This document shows positions 49,157-61,180 of a DNA stretch of 64,000 nucleotides, one piece after another (the first letter of the stretch is position 1; each line of letters starts with the position of its first letter). Under the pieces are notes generated by a model. That model ran no database searches, had not been told where the DNA came from, and worked only from the letters and a program-made list of their open reading frames with translations. Both the position numbers and the translations under genes were made by a program. The stretch is from Methylobacterium pseudosasicola (GTDB lineage: Bacteria > Pseudomonadota > Alphaproteobacteria > Rhizobiales > Beijerinckiaceae), in NCBI RefSeq assembly GCF_900114535.1, contig NZ_FOTK01000008.1:124001-188000 (forward strand). Reading direction: 5' to 3'.

Positions 49157-50304
49157 CCGTTCCTGCCATGACCGAGACCACGCCCTTCGGCTTCACTCTG
49201 CACCGGCAGGACGGAACCGCCCGGACCGGCGAGATCGCGACGCCGCGCGGAAACATCCGCACGCCGGCCTTCATGCCGGTGGGGACCGCCGCCACCGTCA
49301 AGGCGATGTATCCTGGTCAGGTGCGGGAGCTCGGCGCCGACGTGGTCCTGGGCAACACCTACCACCTGATGCTGCGCCCCGGCCCCGAGCGGATGGCGCG
49401 GCTCGGCGGCCTGCACACGTTCATGAACTGGGACCGACCGATCCTGACCGATTCCGGCGGCTTCCAGGTGATGTCGCTCTCGGCCCTGCGGAAGATCGAC
49501 GAGCAGGGGGTGACGTTCCGCTCGCATATCGACGGCACCGCCCACCACATGAGCCCGGAGCGCTCCATCGAGATCCAGGGCCTGCTCGGCTCCGACATCC
49601 AGATGCAGCTCGACGAGTGCGTGCGCCTGCCGGCTGAGCACAAGGCGATCGAGAAGGCCATGCACCTGTCCCTGCGCTGGGCCGAGCGCTGCCGGATCGC
49701 CTTTGGCGAGCAGCCGGGCAAGGCGATGTTCGGCATCGTGCAGGGCGGCGACGTCCCGGCGCTCCGCGTCGAGAGCGCCCGCGCCCTGACCGACCTCGAC
49801 CTGAAGGGCTACGCAGTCGGCGGTCTCGCGGTCGGTGAGCCGCAAGCAGTGATGTTTGCCATGATCGAGACCGTGGAGCCGCACCTGCCGCAGGCGAAGC
49901 CGCGCTACCTGATGGGCGTCGGCACCCCGGACGATATCCTGGGTGCGGTCGCCCGGGGCATCGACATGTTCGACTGCGTGATGCCGACCCGGGCCGGCCG
50001 CCATGGCCTCGCCTACACCCGCAACGGCCGGGTCAACCTGCGCAACGCTCGCCACGCCGAGGACACGGCGCCGCTGGACGAGAGCTCGACCTGCCCGGCC
50101 GCGCGGGACTATTCCCGGGCCTATCTCCACCATCTCGTGCGGTCGAACGAGATTCTGGGGATGATGCTGCTGACTTGGAACAACCTCGCCTACTATCAGG
50201 ACCTGATGGCCGGCGCCCGGGCGGCGATCCGGGACGGGCGATTCGCGGATTACTGCGGCGCCACCCGCGAGGGCTGGGCGCGGGCCGAACGCGCCGCCGG
50301 CTGA
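49153..50304 (+). CDS. tgt: Queuine/preQ1 tRNA-guanine transglycosylase
   Basis: A 383-residue TIM-barrel enzyme exchanging guanine 34 of Asp, Asn, His and Tyr tRNAs for preQ1. [12 protein letters not shown] (Asp100), VQGGD and [13 protein letters not shown] are in place. The zinc region is odd: where E. coli has CDCYTC, this protein has STCPAA (residues 312-317), keeping one of three cysteines. It overlaps queA by four bases (ATGA), so it is likely co-made with it. It is otherwise a normal Tgt length. Confidence 0.94.
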   Translation: MTVPAMTETTPFGFTLHRQDGTARTGEIATPRGNIRTPAFMPVGTAATVKAMYPGQVRELGADVVLGNTYHLMLRPGPERMARLGGLHTFMNWDRPILTDSGGFQVMSLSALRKIDEQGVTFRSHIDGTAHHMSPERSIEIQGLLGSDIQMQLDECVRLPAEHKAIEKAMHLSLRWAERCRIAFGEQPGKAMFGIVQGGDVPALRVESARALTDLDLKGYAVGGLAVGEPQAVMFAMIETVEPHLPQAKPRYLMGVGTPDDILGAVARGIDMFDCVMPTRAGRHGLAYTRNGRVNLRNARHAEDTAPLDESSTCPAARDYSRAYLHHLVRSNEILGMMLLTWNNLAYYQDLMAGARAAIRDGRFADYCGATREGWARAERAAG

Positions 50305-50314
50305 TAGGGCCGAG

Positions 50315-51370
50315 TCACGGGTGCGCAAGCACCCGGTAAATCCCGGCCGGGTCGTCGGCGCCGGTGCGGACTGCCGCATTCAGATCCGCCACGATCCACG
50401 CGGCCACCGGCAGACGGTAATGCAGCGCGTCCCAGTAATTTGCGTCCTGCATCGTCACCGGCGAAGACCTGCGGAAATCCACGACGACGGCTCCGTGCTT
50501 CGCACCGATCGCCGCGACGCGGGCCTTGCAGGTCTCCTCTCGCTGGCCAGCGAGCGTTCCGGGTGCGCCTTGCGCCGCCGCATGCACCGGCATGAAGGCC
50601 AAAAGCTTCAGGGCGCCCGCAGGGATTTTCGCGAGGAGCGCATCGAGGCGTGCCAGTGCCGGCATCGGGGCATCCGGCGAGTCAGTTGCGGCAGCCGGAT
50701 CGAGGGCGCCGGCCCGGATATGGTCGCGAGCGCGCACGGGATCGTAGAGCGCCTCGGGCGGCGTGAAGACCGCGTAGCCGTCGGGGCGGATCCGCGGCCG
50801 GGCCAGGCCGAGGCGCGCCAGCCCGGCCTGTGCGGCGATCGTGACCGAGCGCAGGCTCACCTGCCGCAGCACGCCCCAGGGCGCCCCCGCTTCATAGAGC
50901 CAGTCCGGGAAGGCATTGGTGGTGCGGGCCGGCGGATCGGCAGCGCACCAGGTCGTGTCGAGCCCGAACAGGATCGCTTTCACCGGCCGGTGCGCGAGGA
51001 AGAGTTCGGCCAAGCGGATCTGCTCGTCCGGCGTCGCCGCGTTCATTGCTAGATTGGCGAAGCGCGCATCGAAAGCGGCATCGAGCGCGGCCGGATCGAG
51101 AAGCCGCGCCGTCGAGGTGCCGAACACGGCTGCATCGAATGGGCCGCCGCGGGCGATCTGCGGGTAGGAGAGCCGCTGGTTGGTGTCCATGATCGGACCG
51201 GGCGGATGGTCGGGACCCGCGCGCAGGCCGTAGGGGTCGAGACTCGCGACGCCGACGACGATTGCGAGGCCGAGCAACGCGGCGGCGATCAGGAAAGCCC
51301 GCGTGAAGCCGGCCCAAACGGTGGGCGCGGCGTCGGCATGAACGGGAGAGGCGGACGAATCCGGAGCCAT
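50315..51370 (-). CDS. Membrane-anchored SGNH-like hypothetical protein
   Basis: A 351-residue protein with one N-terminal helix (about residues 26-46) and a large probably periplasmic part. FDAAVFGTSTARLLDPAALD recalls the GxSxT start of the AlgJ/AlgX/DltD-type SGNH fold, and the DALHYRLP near residue 323 matches the closing Asp-x-x-His block. Function is not certain; esterase or glycan acyl-handling roles are the known ones for that fold. It is convergent with tgt and has no obvious partner gene. Confidence 0.7.
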   Translation of the reverse strand: MAPDSSASPVHADAAPTVWAGFTRAFLIAAALLGLAIVVGVASLDPYGLRAGPDHPPGPIMDTNQRLSYPQIARGGPFDAAVFGTSTARLLDPAALDAAFDARFANLAMNAATPDEQIRLAELFLAHRPVKAILFGLDTTWCAADPPARTTNAFPDWLYEAGAPWGVLRQVSLRSVTIAAQAGLARLGLARPRIRPDGYAVFTPPEALYDPVRARDHIRAGALDPAAATDSPDAPMPALARLDALLAKIPAGALKLLAFMPVHAAAQGAPGTLAGQREETCKARVAAIGAKHGAVVVDFRRSSPVTMQDANYWDALHYRLPVAAWIVADLNAAVRTGADDPAGIYRVLAHP

Positions 51371-51564
51371 GGGCAGGCGGCATACCCGCTTCGGTTCGAG
51401 GCGTCGCGGTGATTTGGAGGGCGGACCGTGTTCCGGAGGACGATGATCCGCCGCTACGTCGGGGGCGGAACCCTCGCCGGAACGGCCGGCGACCGGTCCG
51501 AACCGAAAAGGTCAAGTTTGTTCGATCTGAGAAGCCGGGAAGACCCTAACTCCGTGAAAGAGCT

Positions 51565-51641
51565 TGGTCGGAGTGGCAGGATTTGAACCTGCGACCCCCA
51601 CGTCCCGAACGTGGTGCGCTACCAGACTGCGCTACACTCCG
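51565..51641 (-). tRNA. tRNA-Pro (anticodon CGG)
   Basis: Minus strand: acceptor 5' CGGAGTG pairs with 3' CACTCCG, CCA is encoded, the anticodon stem CCACG/CGTGG encloses TTCGGGA (anticodon CGG), and GGTTCAAATCC is the T arm. Total 77 nt. Confidence 0.95.
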
Positions 51642-51723
51642 AAGGCCGGCTTGCGTGTCCGCAACTGCCGGCAGCGGGCTTATAGCTGCGCCTTTCCCGG
51701 ACCGCAAGGGCGGTTTTGGGCGA

Positions 51724-52422
51724 TCAGCCAAGGCGGCTCGGCCAATCGTCCGGGAAATGTCGAACTGCGATCCCAGCCTCTGCGGATCGCACCGCGACGG
51801 TCGCGGCGTAGCCCGGTCCGCAATCGACGCTCGTGAGGGTCCACGTGCCGTCCTGTGCCATGCGCAGGAAACGCGGCGGCTCGGGCGGCACGCTGACGCT
51901 GAAGCGATCAAGCGGCAGCAACAGGCCGGTGCCCAGCGCCTTCACCACGGCTTCCTTGCGGGTCCAGAGGCCGAAGAAGGCGGGATCGATGGCGCTCAGC
52001 GGCAAAGCCGCCAGGGCGGCGGCTTCGTCGGGCGCGAAATGCGCGCGGGCGATGCGCAGGGCGTCCGTGATGGGCCGGATCTCCTCGAGATCGACGCCGA
52101 TAGCCGCGCCACGGGCGAGGCCGATGAGGGCGCGTCCGCCGGAATGGGACAGGTTGAAGTCGAGGGCGCCGCGCGCGGCCCCGCCGAGTTCAGGCTTGCC
52201 GCCGGCACCGGCCTCCAGGCGGATCTCGGCCGGCGCGAGGCTCAGAGCCTCCGCGAGGATCAGCCGGAGCGCCGCATGGCTCGCCCGATGGCGCGCGCGG
52301 TCGGCAGGCCGCAGGAAGCGATTGCCGCGGTCGCGCTCGTCGGCGTCGAGAACCGCCTCGCAAAGATCGAACTCGTTGGGCGACAGGGCGAGATCGACGA
52401 CCCAGATGTCGGCCGCGCTCAC
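51724..52422 (-). CDS. 4'-phosphopantetheinyl transferase (Sfp type)
   Basis: A 232-residue enzyme that attaches phosphopantetheine to carrier proteins. NLSHSGGRALIGLA, GVDLEEIRPI and WTRKEAVVKALG (the Mg-binding and phosphate-binding residues) are present in the order of the Sfp/AcpT family. The GTG start at VSAADIWVVD has GAGG six bases upstream; a GTG nine codons earlier is less likely. No carrier-protein or NRPS/PKS gene is near. It lies just beyond tRNA-Pro. Confidence 0.87.
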   Translation of the reverse strand: MSAADIWVVDLALSPNEFDLCEAVLDADERDRGNRFLRPADRARHRASHAALRLILAEALSLAPAEIRLEAGAGGKPELGGAARGALDFNLSHSGGRALIGLARGAAIGVDLEEIRPITDALRIARAHFAPDEAAALAALPLSAIDPAFFGLWTRKEAVVKALGTGLLLPLDRFSVSVPPEPPRFLRMAQDGTWTLTSVDCGPGYAATVAVRSAEAGIAVRHFPDDWPSRLG

Positions 52423-52537
52423 GCGACGCCTCGCGGGTTCTGAGTGCACGACGTAGTCTGCTTAGGACGAAGCGGCACGGGTTCGGATCCGGTGACGGTG
52501 GGATGAGGAGCATCGGCGTGCGCCACCGGACCGGCAA

Positions 52538-53833
52538 GTGCATCCCAGCTTGAGCGCCCAATCGCGTGTGGGATGGCTGCAAACCCCGAGCCTCGCCGGG
52601 CGGCGCGCCCGCTACGGCGTGTTCTTCGCCACCTACCTCTATCAGGGCCTGATCGCCGGATTCTCGCTGACCGCCCAGGCCAATCATCTCGCGGCGCGTG
52701 GGGTCTCGGCCACCGAGGTCGGGTTCCACTTCGCCCTGGCCGGGTTGCCCTGGACGATTCAGCCGATTCTGTGGGGTCCGCTCATCGATCGGTCCGCCGA
52801 TTTCCGCATGGGTCGGCGTCGGCCCTTCGCGGTGGCGGCGATCCTCGGTTGTCACGCGGCGATCGCCCTGATGCTGCTGCTCAGCGCCGATCAGGTGGGC
52901 CTGCTCGGCTTCGCCTTCCTGGTCCACAGCGTCTTCGCGTCCCTGCTCGACACCGCCTGCGACCGGATGATCATGGATCACGTGCCGGGGGACGAGCTCG
53001 GCCGGGTCTCCGCCTGCACGCGGGCCGGGTTCGTCGCCGGCACCAGCCTCAGCGCCGCACTCTTCGGCTGGACGCTCGCCGCCTATGGGCTGGATGTGAG
53101 TCTCGCCGGGTTGCTGGCGGCCGGAATTTTGGCGAGCCTGCCGATGCTGATCGTGCGCGAGGCGCCCAGCGACGCGCTGGTGGATTTCGGCCGGCGCGGC
53201 TCGGCACCGCGGCGCATCCCGTTTCCGCGCTTCCTGCGCCGCCTCGGCCTCGCCCTGCGCCGGAAGCGGGCGCTGCAGCTTCTCGCCCTGTGCTTCGGCC
53301 TCGACGGCGCCCTCGGGCTGTTCGAGCTGCCCTTCTCGGTCGACCTGCTCCAGGGCCAGGGATGGGACGCGGCGGCGCTGTCGCGCCTCCAGGCCGGTCT
53401 GGCCTTGGTGAGCGGGACCGCGGGCGCCTTCGCGATCGGCCTCTGGTCCGACCGGGCGGGGCCGGTCAGGCCGCTCAGACTGCTGCTTCTGGCGAGCGCG
53501 ATGACCTTCGTGCTGGCCGGCGCCCTGATCGCCGCGGGTCTCCTCGGCTCGGCGGCGCCGCTGATCCTGGCGCTCACCAACGCGCTGCCGGGGCTGCTGA
53601 TCGTCGCGCTGATGCCGGCCCTGCTTCAGGCCAGCCGCGGGCGCGCCGGCGCGGCGACCCAGTTCGAGGTCTACATGGCGGCGATGAATCTCGGCTCGGT
53701 CACCGGCACGGTGCTAGCGGGGTGGCTCGCCCCAATCATGCCGCTGGCCGTGCTGAGCGCGGTCGTCGCCGCCGTGTTCTTCGGCGCCTTCCTGGCGGTC
53801 GGCCGCGGCGATCTGCTCGCCTCACGTGGCTGA
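52538..53833 (+). CDS. MFS transporter, AmpG/PAT-like
   Basis: A 431-residue major facilitator with about twelve hydrophobic segments. GVFFATYLYQGLIAGFSLTAQANHL and GLPWTIQPILWGPLIDR with a following GRRRPF (Asp-Arg plus Arg-Arg-Arg-Pro loop) are like AmpG and acetyl-CoA/PAT transporters. AmpG imports anhydro-muropeptides; this one could import muropeptide, lipid or siderophore. A GTG start (VHPSLSAQ) is used because no ATG begins earlier in frame. ligA follows 64 bp later. Confidence 0.82.
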   Translation: MHPSLSAQSRVGWLQTPSLAGRRARYGVFFATYLYQGLIAGFSLTAQANHLAARGVSATEVGFHFALAGLPWTIQPILWGPLIDRSADFRMGRRRPFAVAAILGCHAAIALMLLLSADQVGLLGFAFLVHSVFASLLDTACDRMIMDHVPGDELGRVSACTRAGFVAGTSLSAALFGWTLAAYGLDVSLAGLLAAGILASLPMLIVREAPSDALVDFGRRGSAPRRIPFPRFLRRLGLALRRKRALQLLALCFGLDGALGLFELPFSVDLLQGQGWDAAALSRLQAGLALVSGTAGAFAIGLWSDRAGPVRPLRLLLLASAMTFVLAGALIAAGLLGSAAPLILALTNALPGLLIVALMPALLQASRGRAGAATQFEVYMAAMNLGSVTGTVLAGWLAPIMPLAVLSAVVAAVFFGAFLAVGRGDLLASRG

Positions 53834-53888
53834 GGGTTGTGGGGACGCCGCGACGCGGCCGGGTCCCGCCGGGCGCGCGATGCGCTAG

Positions 53889-56327
<2,439 letters not shown>

Positions 56328-56397
56328 AGCGCGAGTCGCGCGGGCTTAGACCGGTCGGGAACACCCCGAGAACGTTCCCCGGCATGGTCCACCCGCG

Positions 56398-57258
56398 ATG
56401 ACGGTCCTGGCCCTCGACTTCGAGACGGCCAACGAGCGGCGCGACAGCGCCTGCGCGGTGGGGCTCGCCTGGATCGCGGACGGGCGGATCGTGCGGCGGG
56501 AAAGCCATCTGATCCGCCCGCCGGAGATGCGGTTCTCGCCGGGCAACATCCGGGTCCACGGCATCCTGCCAGCCAACGTTGCGGATCAACCGGACTTCGC
56601 CGGGGTGATGGCGCCGTATCTCGGCGACCTGTCCAGCGGCCTGATCCTGGCCCACAACGCGAGCTTCGATATCGGCGTGCTGCGCGCCGGTCTGGCCCGC
56701 GCCGGCCTGCCGGTGCCGGCCCTGTCCTATCTCTGCACCGTTCAGATTTCCCGGCGGGTGTTTCCGGCGCAGGAGGGGTGTGGCCTCGGCAAGGTCGCCC
56801 GGCGCCTCGGCATCCGCTTCGAGCATCACGATGCCGGCGAGGATGCCTATGCCTGCGCGGCGATCGCGCTGGCGGCCATGCGCGAGACCGAGACGCCGGA
56901 CGTCCACGGCCTCGCCGCGGCGATCGGTGTGCCAATCACCCGAGTGACGGGCGGACCCACCCTCCCCCGCCGGGCTCCGGGGGCGATCAGCAATCGGGCG
57001 CTGGCCGCCTTTCCGGCGGCGCCCTCGGCGCTGAGCTTCACGATCCGGGGCTCCACCGGCAACCAATACAACGTCGTGCTGGAAGAGCGGGCCGGCGGCC
57101 CACAGCTGCGCTGCACCTGCACGGCCGGCCGCTACGGGATGCGCTGCCGCCACGTGAAAGCGCTGGAAGTCGGCGACATCACCGACCTCCTCTCCGACAA
57201 CGCCAACGATGTCGAACTGCTCGCCCGCATGCTCGGCGCGAAGGTCCGCGTCGCCTGA
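56398..57258 (+). CDS. DnaQ-like 3'-5' exonuclease fused to a SWIM zinc finger
   Basis: A 286-residue protein. Residues 1-170 are an epsilon-type DEDDh exonuclease (VLALDFETANER with Asp7 and Glu9; LAHNASFDIGVL; HHDAGEDAYACA). After a linker with basic and proline residues, residues 237-252 form a SWIM motif (Cys239-x-Cys241-x8-Cys250-x-His252). SWIM motifs bind DNA or protein, so the tail could target the nuclease. It follows ligA by 70 bp. Substrate is unknown. Confidence 0.87.
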   Translation: MTVLALDFETANERRDSACAVGLAWIADGRIVRRESHLIRPPEMRFSPGNIRVHGILPANVADQPDFAGVMAPYLGDLSSGLILAHNASFDIGVLRAGLARAGLPVPALSYLCTVQISRRVFPAQEGCGLGKVARRLGIRFEHHDAGEDAYACAAIALAAMRETETPDVHGLAAAIGVPITRVTGGPTLPRRAPGAISNRALAAFPAAPSALSFTIRGSTGNQYNVVLEERAGGPQLRCTCTAGRYGMRCRHVKALEVGDITDLLSDNANDVELLARMLGAKVRVA

Positions 57259-57358
57259 CGGTGGCTTTCCTGGCTGAAGGCGTTCGTAACGCGGCGACGC
57301 GCTCGATATTGATCGCGCCGATATACCGGTGCGTGATCAGCCGTCGACGCCGCGAGGC

Positions 57359-57389
57359 GAGCCGTTCCCGAGGCGGTCGGGAACGGCTC
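57359..57389. terminator. Hairpin between convergent exonuclease and fadJ genes
   Basis: A 13-bp perfect stem (GAGCCGTTCCCGA / TCGGGAACGGCTC) with a 5-nt loop sits between two converging genes and can serve both directions. No T-run follows in either direction. Confidence 0.6.
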
Positions 57390-57423
57390 TCTGGCCCTGG
57401 TCTGATGGGCCTCGGCCAAAATA

Positions 57424-59622
57424 TCAGGCGGCGCGTTTGTGCTCCCCGTAAAAAGTCCCGCCCTGCTCGGCCATGGCCGCCAGGGTGTCGGGCACCCGGA
57501 AGCGGGGGCCGTGCTTGGCCTCTAGGCCGCGGGCGAGCGCCACGAAGGACGCCGCGCCCATGAAGTCGATGTAGGACAGGGTACCGCCCGTGAAGGGCGC
57601 GAAGCCGAAGCCGAGGATCGAGCCGACATCGGCCTCCCGGGGATCCGTGACCACGCCCTCGCCGACCGTGCGGGCGGCTTCCAGCGCCTGCACCACCAGG
57701 AGCCGCTGCTTCAGCTCGTTGAAGTTCACCGCCTCCGGGTCGAGCCGATTGGGCTGCAGCTCCGCCAGGCCCGGCCAGAGGCGCTTGGGCGCGCCTTCCG
57801 GGTAATCGTAGAAGCCCTTGCGGTTCTTGCGCCCGAGCCGGCCCTGGCCTTCGACCATAGCGGTGAGGATCGACTTCTGGGCCGGGTCGACCGCCCCCTC
57901 CCCCACCTGCGCCTCGGTGGCCTTGGCGATCTTCAGCACAAGGTCCAGGGCGACCTCGTCGTTGAGCGAGAGCGGCCCGACCGGCATGCCGGCCTGGCGC
58001 CCGGCGCTCTCGATCATCGCGGGCGGCACGCCCTCGGCCAGCATCTTGTGGCCTTCGAGGATGTAGGCGCCGACGCAGCGGTTGGCGAAGAAGCCGCGGG
58101 CGTCGTTCACGACGATCGGTGTCTTCTTGATCAGCCGCACGTAATCGAGGGCGGTGGCGAGCGCCGCGTCGCCGGTGGCCTCGCCCTTGATGATCTCGAC
58201 CAGCATCATCTTCTCGACGGGCGAGAAGAAGTGGATGCCCACGAACCGATCCGGCCGCTGCGAGCTCTTCGCCAGGCCGGTGATTGGCAGCGTCGAAGTG
58301 TTGGAGGCGAAGATCGTGTCGGGGCCGATCACCGCCTCGACCTTCTGGATCACCTCGGCCTTGACCTTGGGATCCTCGAACACCGCCTCGATCACGAGGT
58401 CGCACCCGCTGAGGGTGGCGTAATCCGCCGTGGTCGTGATCCGACCGAGCAGCGCGTCGCGATTGGCGGTCTTGGCGCGGCCCTTGTTGATCTGGCCGGT
58501 GATCAGCGTGTGGGCGTAGGCCTTGCCCTTCTCTGCGGCCTCGATCGACTGGTCGACCAGCACCACTTCGAGGCCGGCCTGGGCGGTGACGTAGGCGACG
58601 CCGGCACCCATGAAGCCGGCGCCGATCACCCCGACCCGCCGCAAGTTGGTGGCCGGCACGTCCTTGGGCCGGCGGGCGCCCTTGTTCAGCTCGCCCATGG
58701 AGATGAACAGCGTGCGGATCATCGCCGCCGCCTCCTTCGAGCGCAGGATATGCGCGAAGTACCGGCTCTCGACCCGCAGGGCGAGGTCCATGGGCAATTG
58801 CAGGCCCTCGTAGACCGAGGCCAGGATCGCCTTGGCGGCCGGGTAATTGTCGTGGGTCTCGCGGCGGTAGATCGCGTTGGCCGGCGGCCAGATCATCATG
58901 CCGGCCGGCGAGTAGACCTTGCCGGAGGGCGCCTTGAACTTCGGCACGTCCCAGGGGGCGACCGCGGAGCCGCCCTCGCGGATCCAGGCCTTGGCGCGCT
59001 CGACGATCTCGGCCTGCGGCGCCACCGCGTGGATCAGGCCCATGCCCTTCGCCATGGGCGCGCGGATCTGCTCGCCCTTGAACAGCATCTGGAGCGCGTC
59101 GCCGGTCTGCATCAGCCGGGCGACGCGCTGGGTGCCGCCGCCGCCCGGGAACAGCCCGACCTTGATTTCCGGCAGGCCGACCCGCGTTTTCGCGTCGTCC
59201 GAAGCGACCCGGTGATGGCAGGACAGGGCCAGTTCGAAGGCGCCGCCCAGGCACAGGCCCTGAATCGCTGCGGCAAACGGCTTGCCGCAGGTCTCGAGCC
59301 GGCGGAACAGCAGCGAGAGGCGGCGCGACGCCTCGAAGAAGTGGCGCATCGCCACCTCCTCGCCCTGCTCGGCTTTCAACTGCTCGTAGGCCCGGCGGTG
59401 CGCCTGCAGCATCGTGAGGTCGGCGCCTGCGGAAAAATTGTCCTTGCCGGTGGCGATGACGCAGCCCTTGATCGCGGCGTCCGAGGCGACCTGCTCGATG
59501 ATCTGCTCGAGCTGGTCCATCACCCCCTCGGTGATCACGTTCATCGACCGGCCGGGCATATCCCAGGTCGCCATCGCAACGCCGTCTGAATCGATCTCAA
59601 AGTGGAAATCCGTCAGCGTCAT
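57424..59622 (-). CDS. fadJ: Enoyl-CoA hydratase / 3-hydroxyacyl-CoA dehydrogenase (FadJ type)
   Basis: A 732-residue fused beta-oxidation enzyme. The crotonase domain has GLCLGGAFELALSC and LPEIKVGLFPGGGGTQ with both catalytic glutamates. The dehydrogenase domain starts at RVGVIGAGFMGAGVAYV (NAD-binding), with HFFSPVEKMMLVE and the C-terminal domain after it. It acts with a thiolase; one is encoded 1.6 kb away. GAGAGGA lies 9 bases before the ATG. Confidence 0.94.
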   Translation of the reverse strand: MTLTDFHFEIDSDGVAMATWDMPGRSMNVITEGVMDQLEQIIEQVASDAAIKGCVIATGKDNFSAGADLTMLQAHRRAYEQLKAEQGEEVAMRHFFEASRRLSLLFRRLETCGKPFAAAIQGLCLGGAFELALSCHHRVASDDAKTRVGLPEIKVGLFPGGGGTQRVARLMQTGDALQMLFKGEQIRAPMAKGMGLIHAVAPQAEIVERAKAWIREGGSAVAPWDVPKFKAPSGKVYSPAGMMIWPPANAIYRRETHDNYPAAKAILASVYEGLQLPMDLALRVESRYFAHILRSKEAAAMIRTLFISMGELNKGARRPKDVPATNLRRVGVIGAGFMGAGVAYVTAQAGLEVVLVDQSIEAAEKGKAYAHTLITGQINKGRAKTANRDALLGRITTTADYATLSGCDLVIEAVFEDPKVKAEVIQKVEAVIGPDTIFASNTSTLPITGLAKSSQRPDRFVGIHFFSPVEKMMLVEIIKGEATGDAALATALDYVRLIKKTPIVVNDARGFFANRCVGAYILEGHKMLAEGVPPAMIESAGRQAGMPVGPLSLNDEVALDLVLKIAKATEAQVGEGAVDPAQKSILTAMVEGQGRLGRKNRKGFYDYPEGAPKRLWPGLAELQPNRLDPEAVNFNELKQRLLVVQALEAARTVGEGVVTDPREADVGSILGFGFAPFTGGTLSYIDFMGAASFVALARGLEAKHGPRFRVPDTLAAMAEQGGTFYGEHKRAA

Positions 59623-59735
59623 GGTGCCGTCCTCTCAAAGTTACGCCGTCTAAAAGCCGAGGGTTTTGCGTTAAGGTTGCATTGAGTGCTGGGGCGCATG
59701 ATCCGCCGGTCGGGGGGTACCGACGGAATCGGCAC

Positions 59736-60515
59736 ATGACGAAGGACAAAGGCTGCCGCGCTTGCCGCGACGGCGCCGCTCTCGACTTCGACTTCACGAT
59801 GGCGTTCCAGCCGATCCTCGACGTCGGATCGGGACACGTCTGGGCCTACGAGGCTCTGGTGCGCGGGCCCAACGGAGAGCCGGCGGGCACGATCCTCGAC
59901 CGGGTGACCGACGCGACGCGCTACCAGTTCGATCAGGCTGCGCGCGTGAAGGCGATCGAGCTGGCCGGGCGCCTGTTCCCCCGGGACAGCGACACGCGGC
60001 TCTCGATCAACTTCATGCCGAACGCGGTCTATGAGCCGAATGCCTGCATCCGCGCCTCCCTGGAGGCGGCCCGGCGGGTCGAGTTCTCGTACCGGCGCAT
60101 CATGTTCGAATTCACCGAGCAGGAGCGGTTCCAAGACATCGAGCACGTGAAGCGCATCGTCGCCGCCTATCGCCAGCAGGGTTTCTTGACGGCGCTCGAC
60201 GATTTCGGCGCGGGCTTCGCCGGGTTGAATCTGCTGGCGAATTTCCGGCCCGATCTCATCAAGATCGATATGGAGCTTGTGCGCGGCATCGACACCGATG
60301 CCGGCCGTCACGCGATCGTCGCGGGCGTCATCGCCATCGCCCGGGCCCTCGGGGTCACCGTGCTGGCGGAAGGCATCGAGACCGCGGCGGAGCGTGAGGC
60401 CCTGCGCGGCCTCGGGATCACGCTGATGCAGGGTTATCACTTCGCCAAGCCGAAGCTCGAAGCCTTGCCCCCCGTCGAGGGGTTCGGCCATCGGGCGGCC
60501 GCGCGCGCGGCCTGA
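59736..60515 (+). CDS. EAL-domain cyclic-di-GMP phosphodiesterase
   Basis: A 259-residue, EAL-only protein. Glu39 of the EALVRG motif, Asn of INFMPNA, Glu of FEFTEQ, the LDDFGAGFAGL pair, Lys of IKIDMELV, and the EGIET and QGYHFAKP motifs are all present, so c-di-GMP hydrolysis is expected. The first 15 residues hold Cys7 and Cys10 (GCRACRD). No sensor domain is attached, so a partner or the N-terminal cysteines may control it. An in-frame ATG-containing extension upstream is less likely. Divergent from fadJ. Confidence 0.87.
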   Translation: MTKDKGCRACRDGAALDFDFTMAFQPILDVGSGHVWAYEALVRGPNGEPAGTILDRVTDATRYQFDQAARVKAIELAGRLFPRDSDTRLSINFMPNAVYEPNACIRASLEAARRVEFSYRRIMFEFTEQERFQDIEHVKRIVAAYRQQGFLTALDDFGAGFAGLNLLANFRPDLIKIDMELVRGIDTDAGRHAIVAGVIAIARALGVTVLAEGIETAAEREALRGLGITLMQGYHFAKPKLEALPPVEGFGHRAAARAA

Positions 60516-60548
60516 AGCCAGCCGATCGCGCGCGGGGGAGGTCATGGG

Positions 60549-61058
60549 CTACTTCGGTGCCGGAGCGGGCGGAGCCGCCGGCGGCGGAACCGGCGGCGCC
60601 CCGGTCTTGGGCGCGTTGTCGGTGGCCGCAGCCACCGCCAGCATATTGAGCAGCTTCGTCACCGAGTTCTGCGAGATCGCCGTGACCGCCGAGTTGGGAT
60701 CGGCGTTCATCGTCTGGAACTTCAGGTAGGTCGGGTCGGCGTAAATCTCGTCGAGATGCTTAAGCTCGGCCAGGGTGAACTTCTGGGCGTATTCCTTCGA
60801 TAGCCCCTCGATCATGATGCCGCGCTGCTTCTCGAACTCGTCGGTGAGTTCCTTGCGCACGGCCTCGGCGCGCGATTCCGGCATCGGCGCCACGGTCTTC
60901 TCCAGGGCGACGTTGAAGCCGGTCTGGAGGTTCTTGATCAGGGTCTTGTTCACGAGCGCGGTCGCCGCGGTCACGCGGTCCGACGCTTCGTCGGCGCGCG
61001 CAGCGAGCGGCAGGCTCATGGAGACGCCCAGGCAGAGCGTCGCGATCAGGCGGTTCAA
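60549..61058 (-). CDS. DUF2059-family exported protein
   Basis: A 169-residue protein with a signal peptide (LIATLCLGVSMSLPLAARA). The body is helical; ELTDEFEKQRGIMIEGLSKEYAQKFTLAEL and LDEIYADPTYLKFQ show the DUF2059 pattern. A Pro/Ala-rich tail follows. The start is a TTG with GGGAG 8 bases before; a later ATG would cut the signal peptide. The role is unknown, with a periplasmic location likely. Confidence 0.75.
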   Translation of the reverse strand: MNRLIATLCLGVSMSLPLAARADEASDRVTAATALVNKTLIKNLQTGFNVALEKTVAPMPESRAEAVRKELTDEFEKQRGIMIEGLSKEYAQKFTLAELKHLDEIYADPTYLKFQTMNADPNSAVTAISQNSVTKLLNMLAVAAATDNAPKTGAPPVPPPAAPPAPAPK

Positions 61059-61180
61059 GGGCTCGACTCCCAATTTGTTATCGTTCGGCCCGGATTCGCG
61101 CCGCACGTCGTCCGCGCCTCTAGCAGCGTTCCCGGGCTTTGGGGAGCGGCCCCCACCGGCTCCCGCGCCGCAGTCTGGTC

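Noticed and set aside
57179..59254. Very long alternative frame over fadJ
   Set aside because: High-GC shadow frame of fadJ, rich in Arg/Gly/Pro, with no family.
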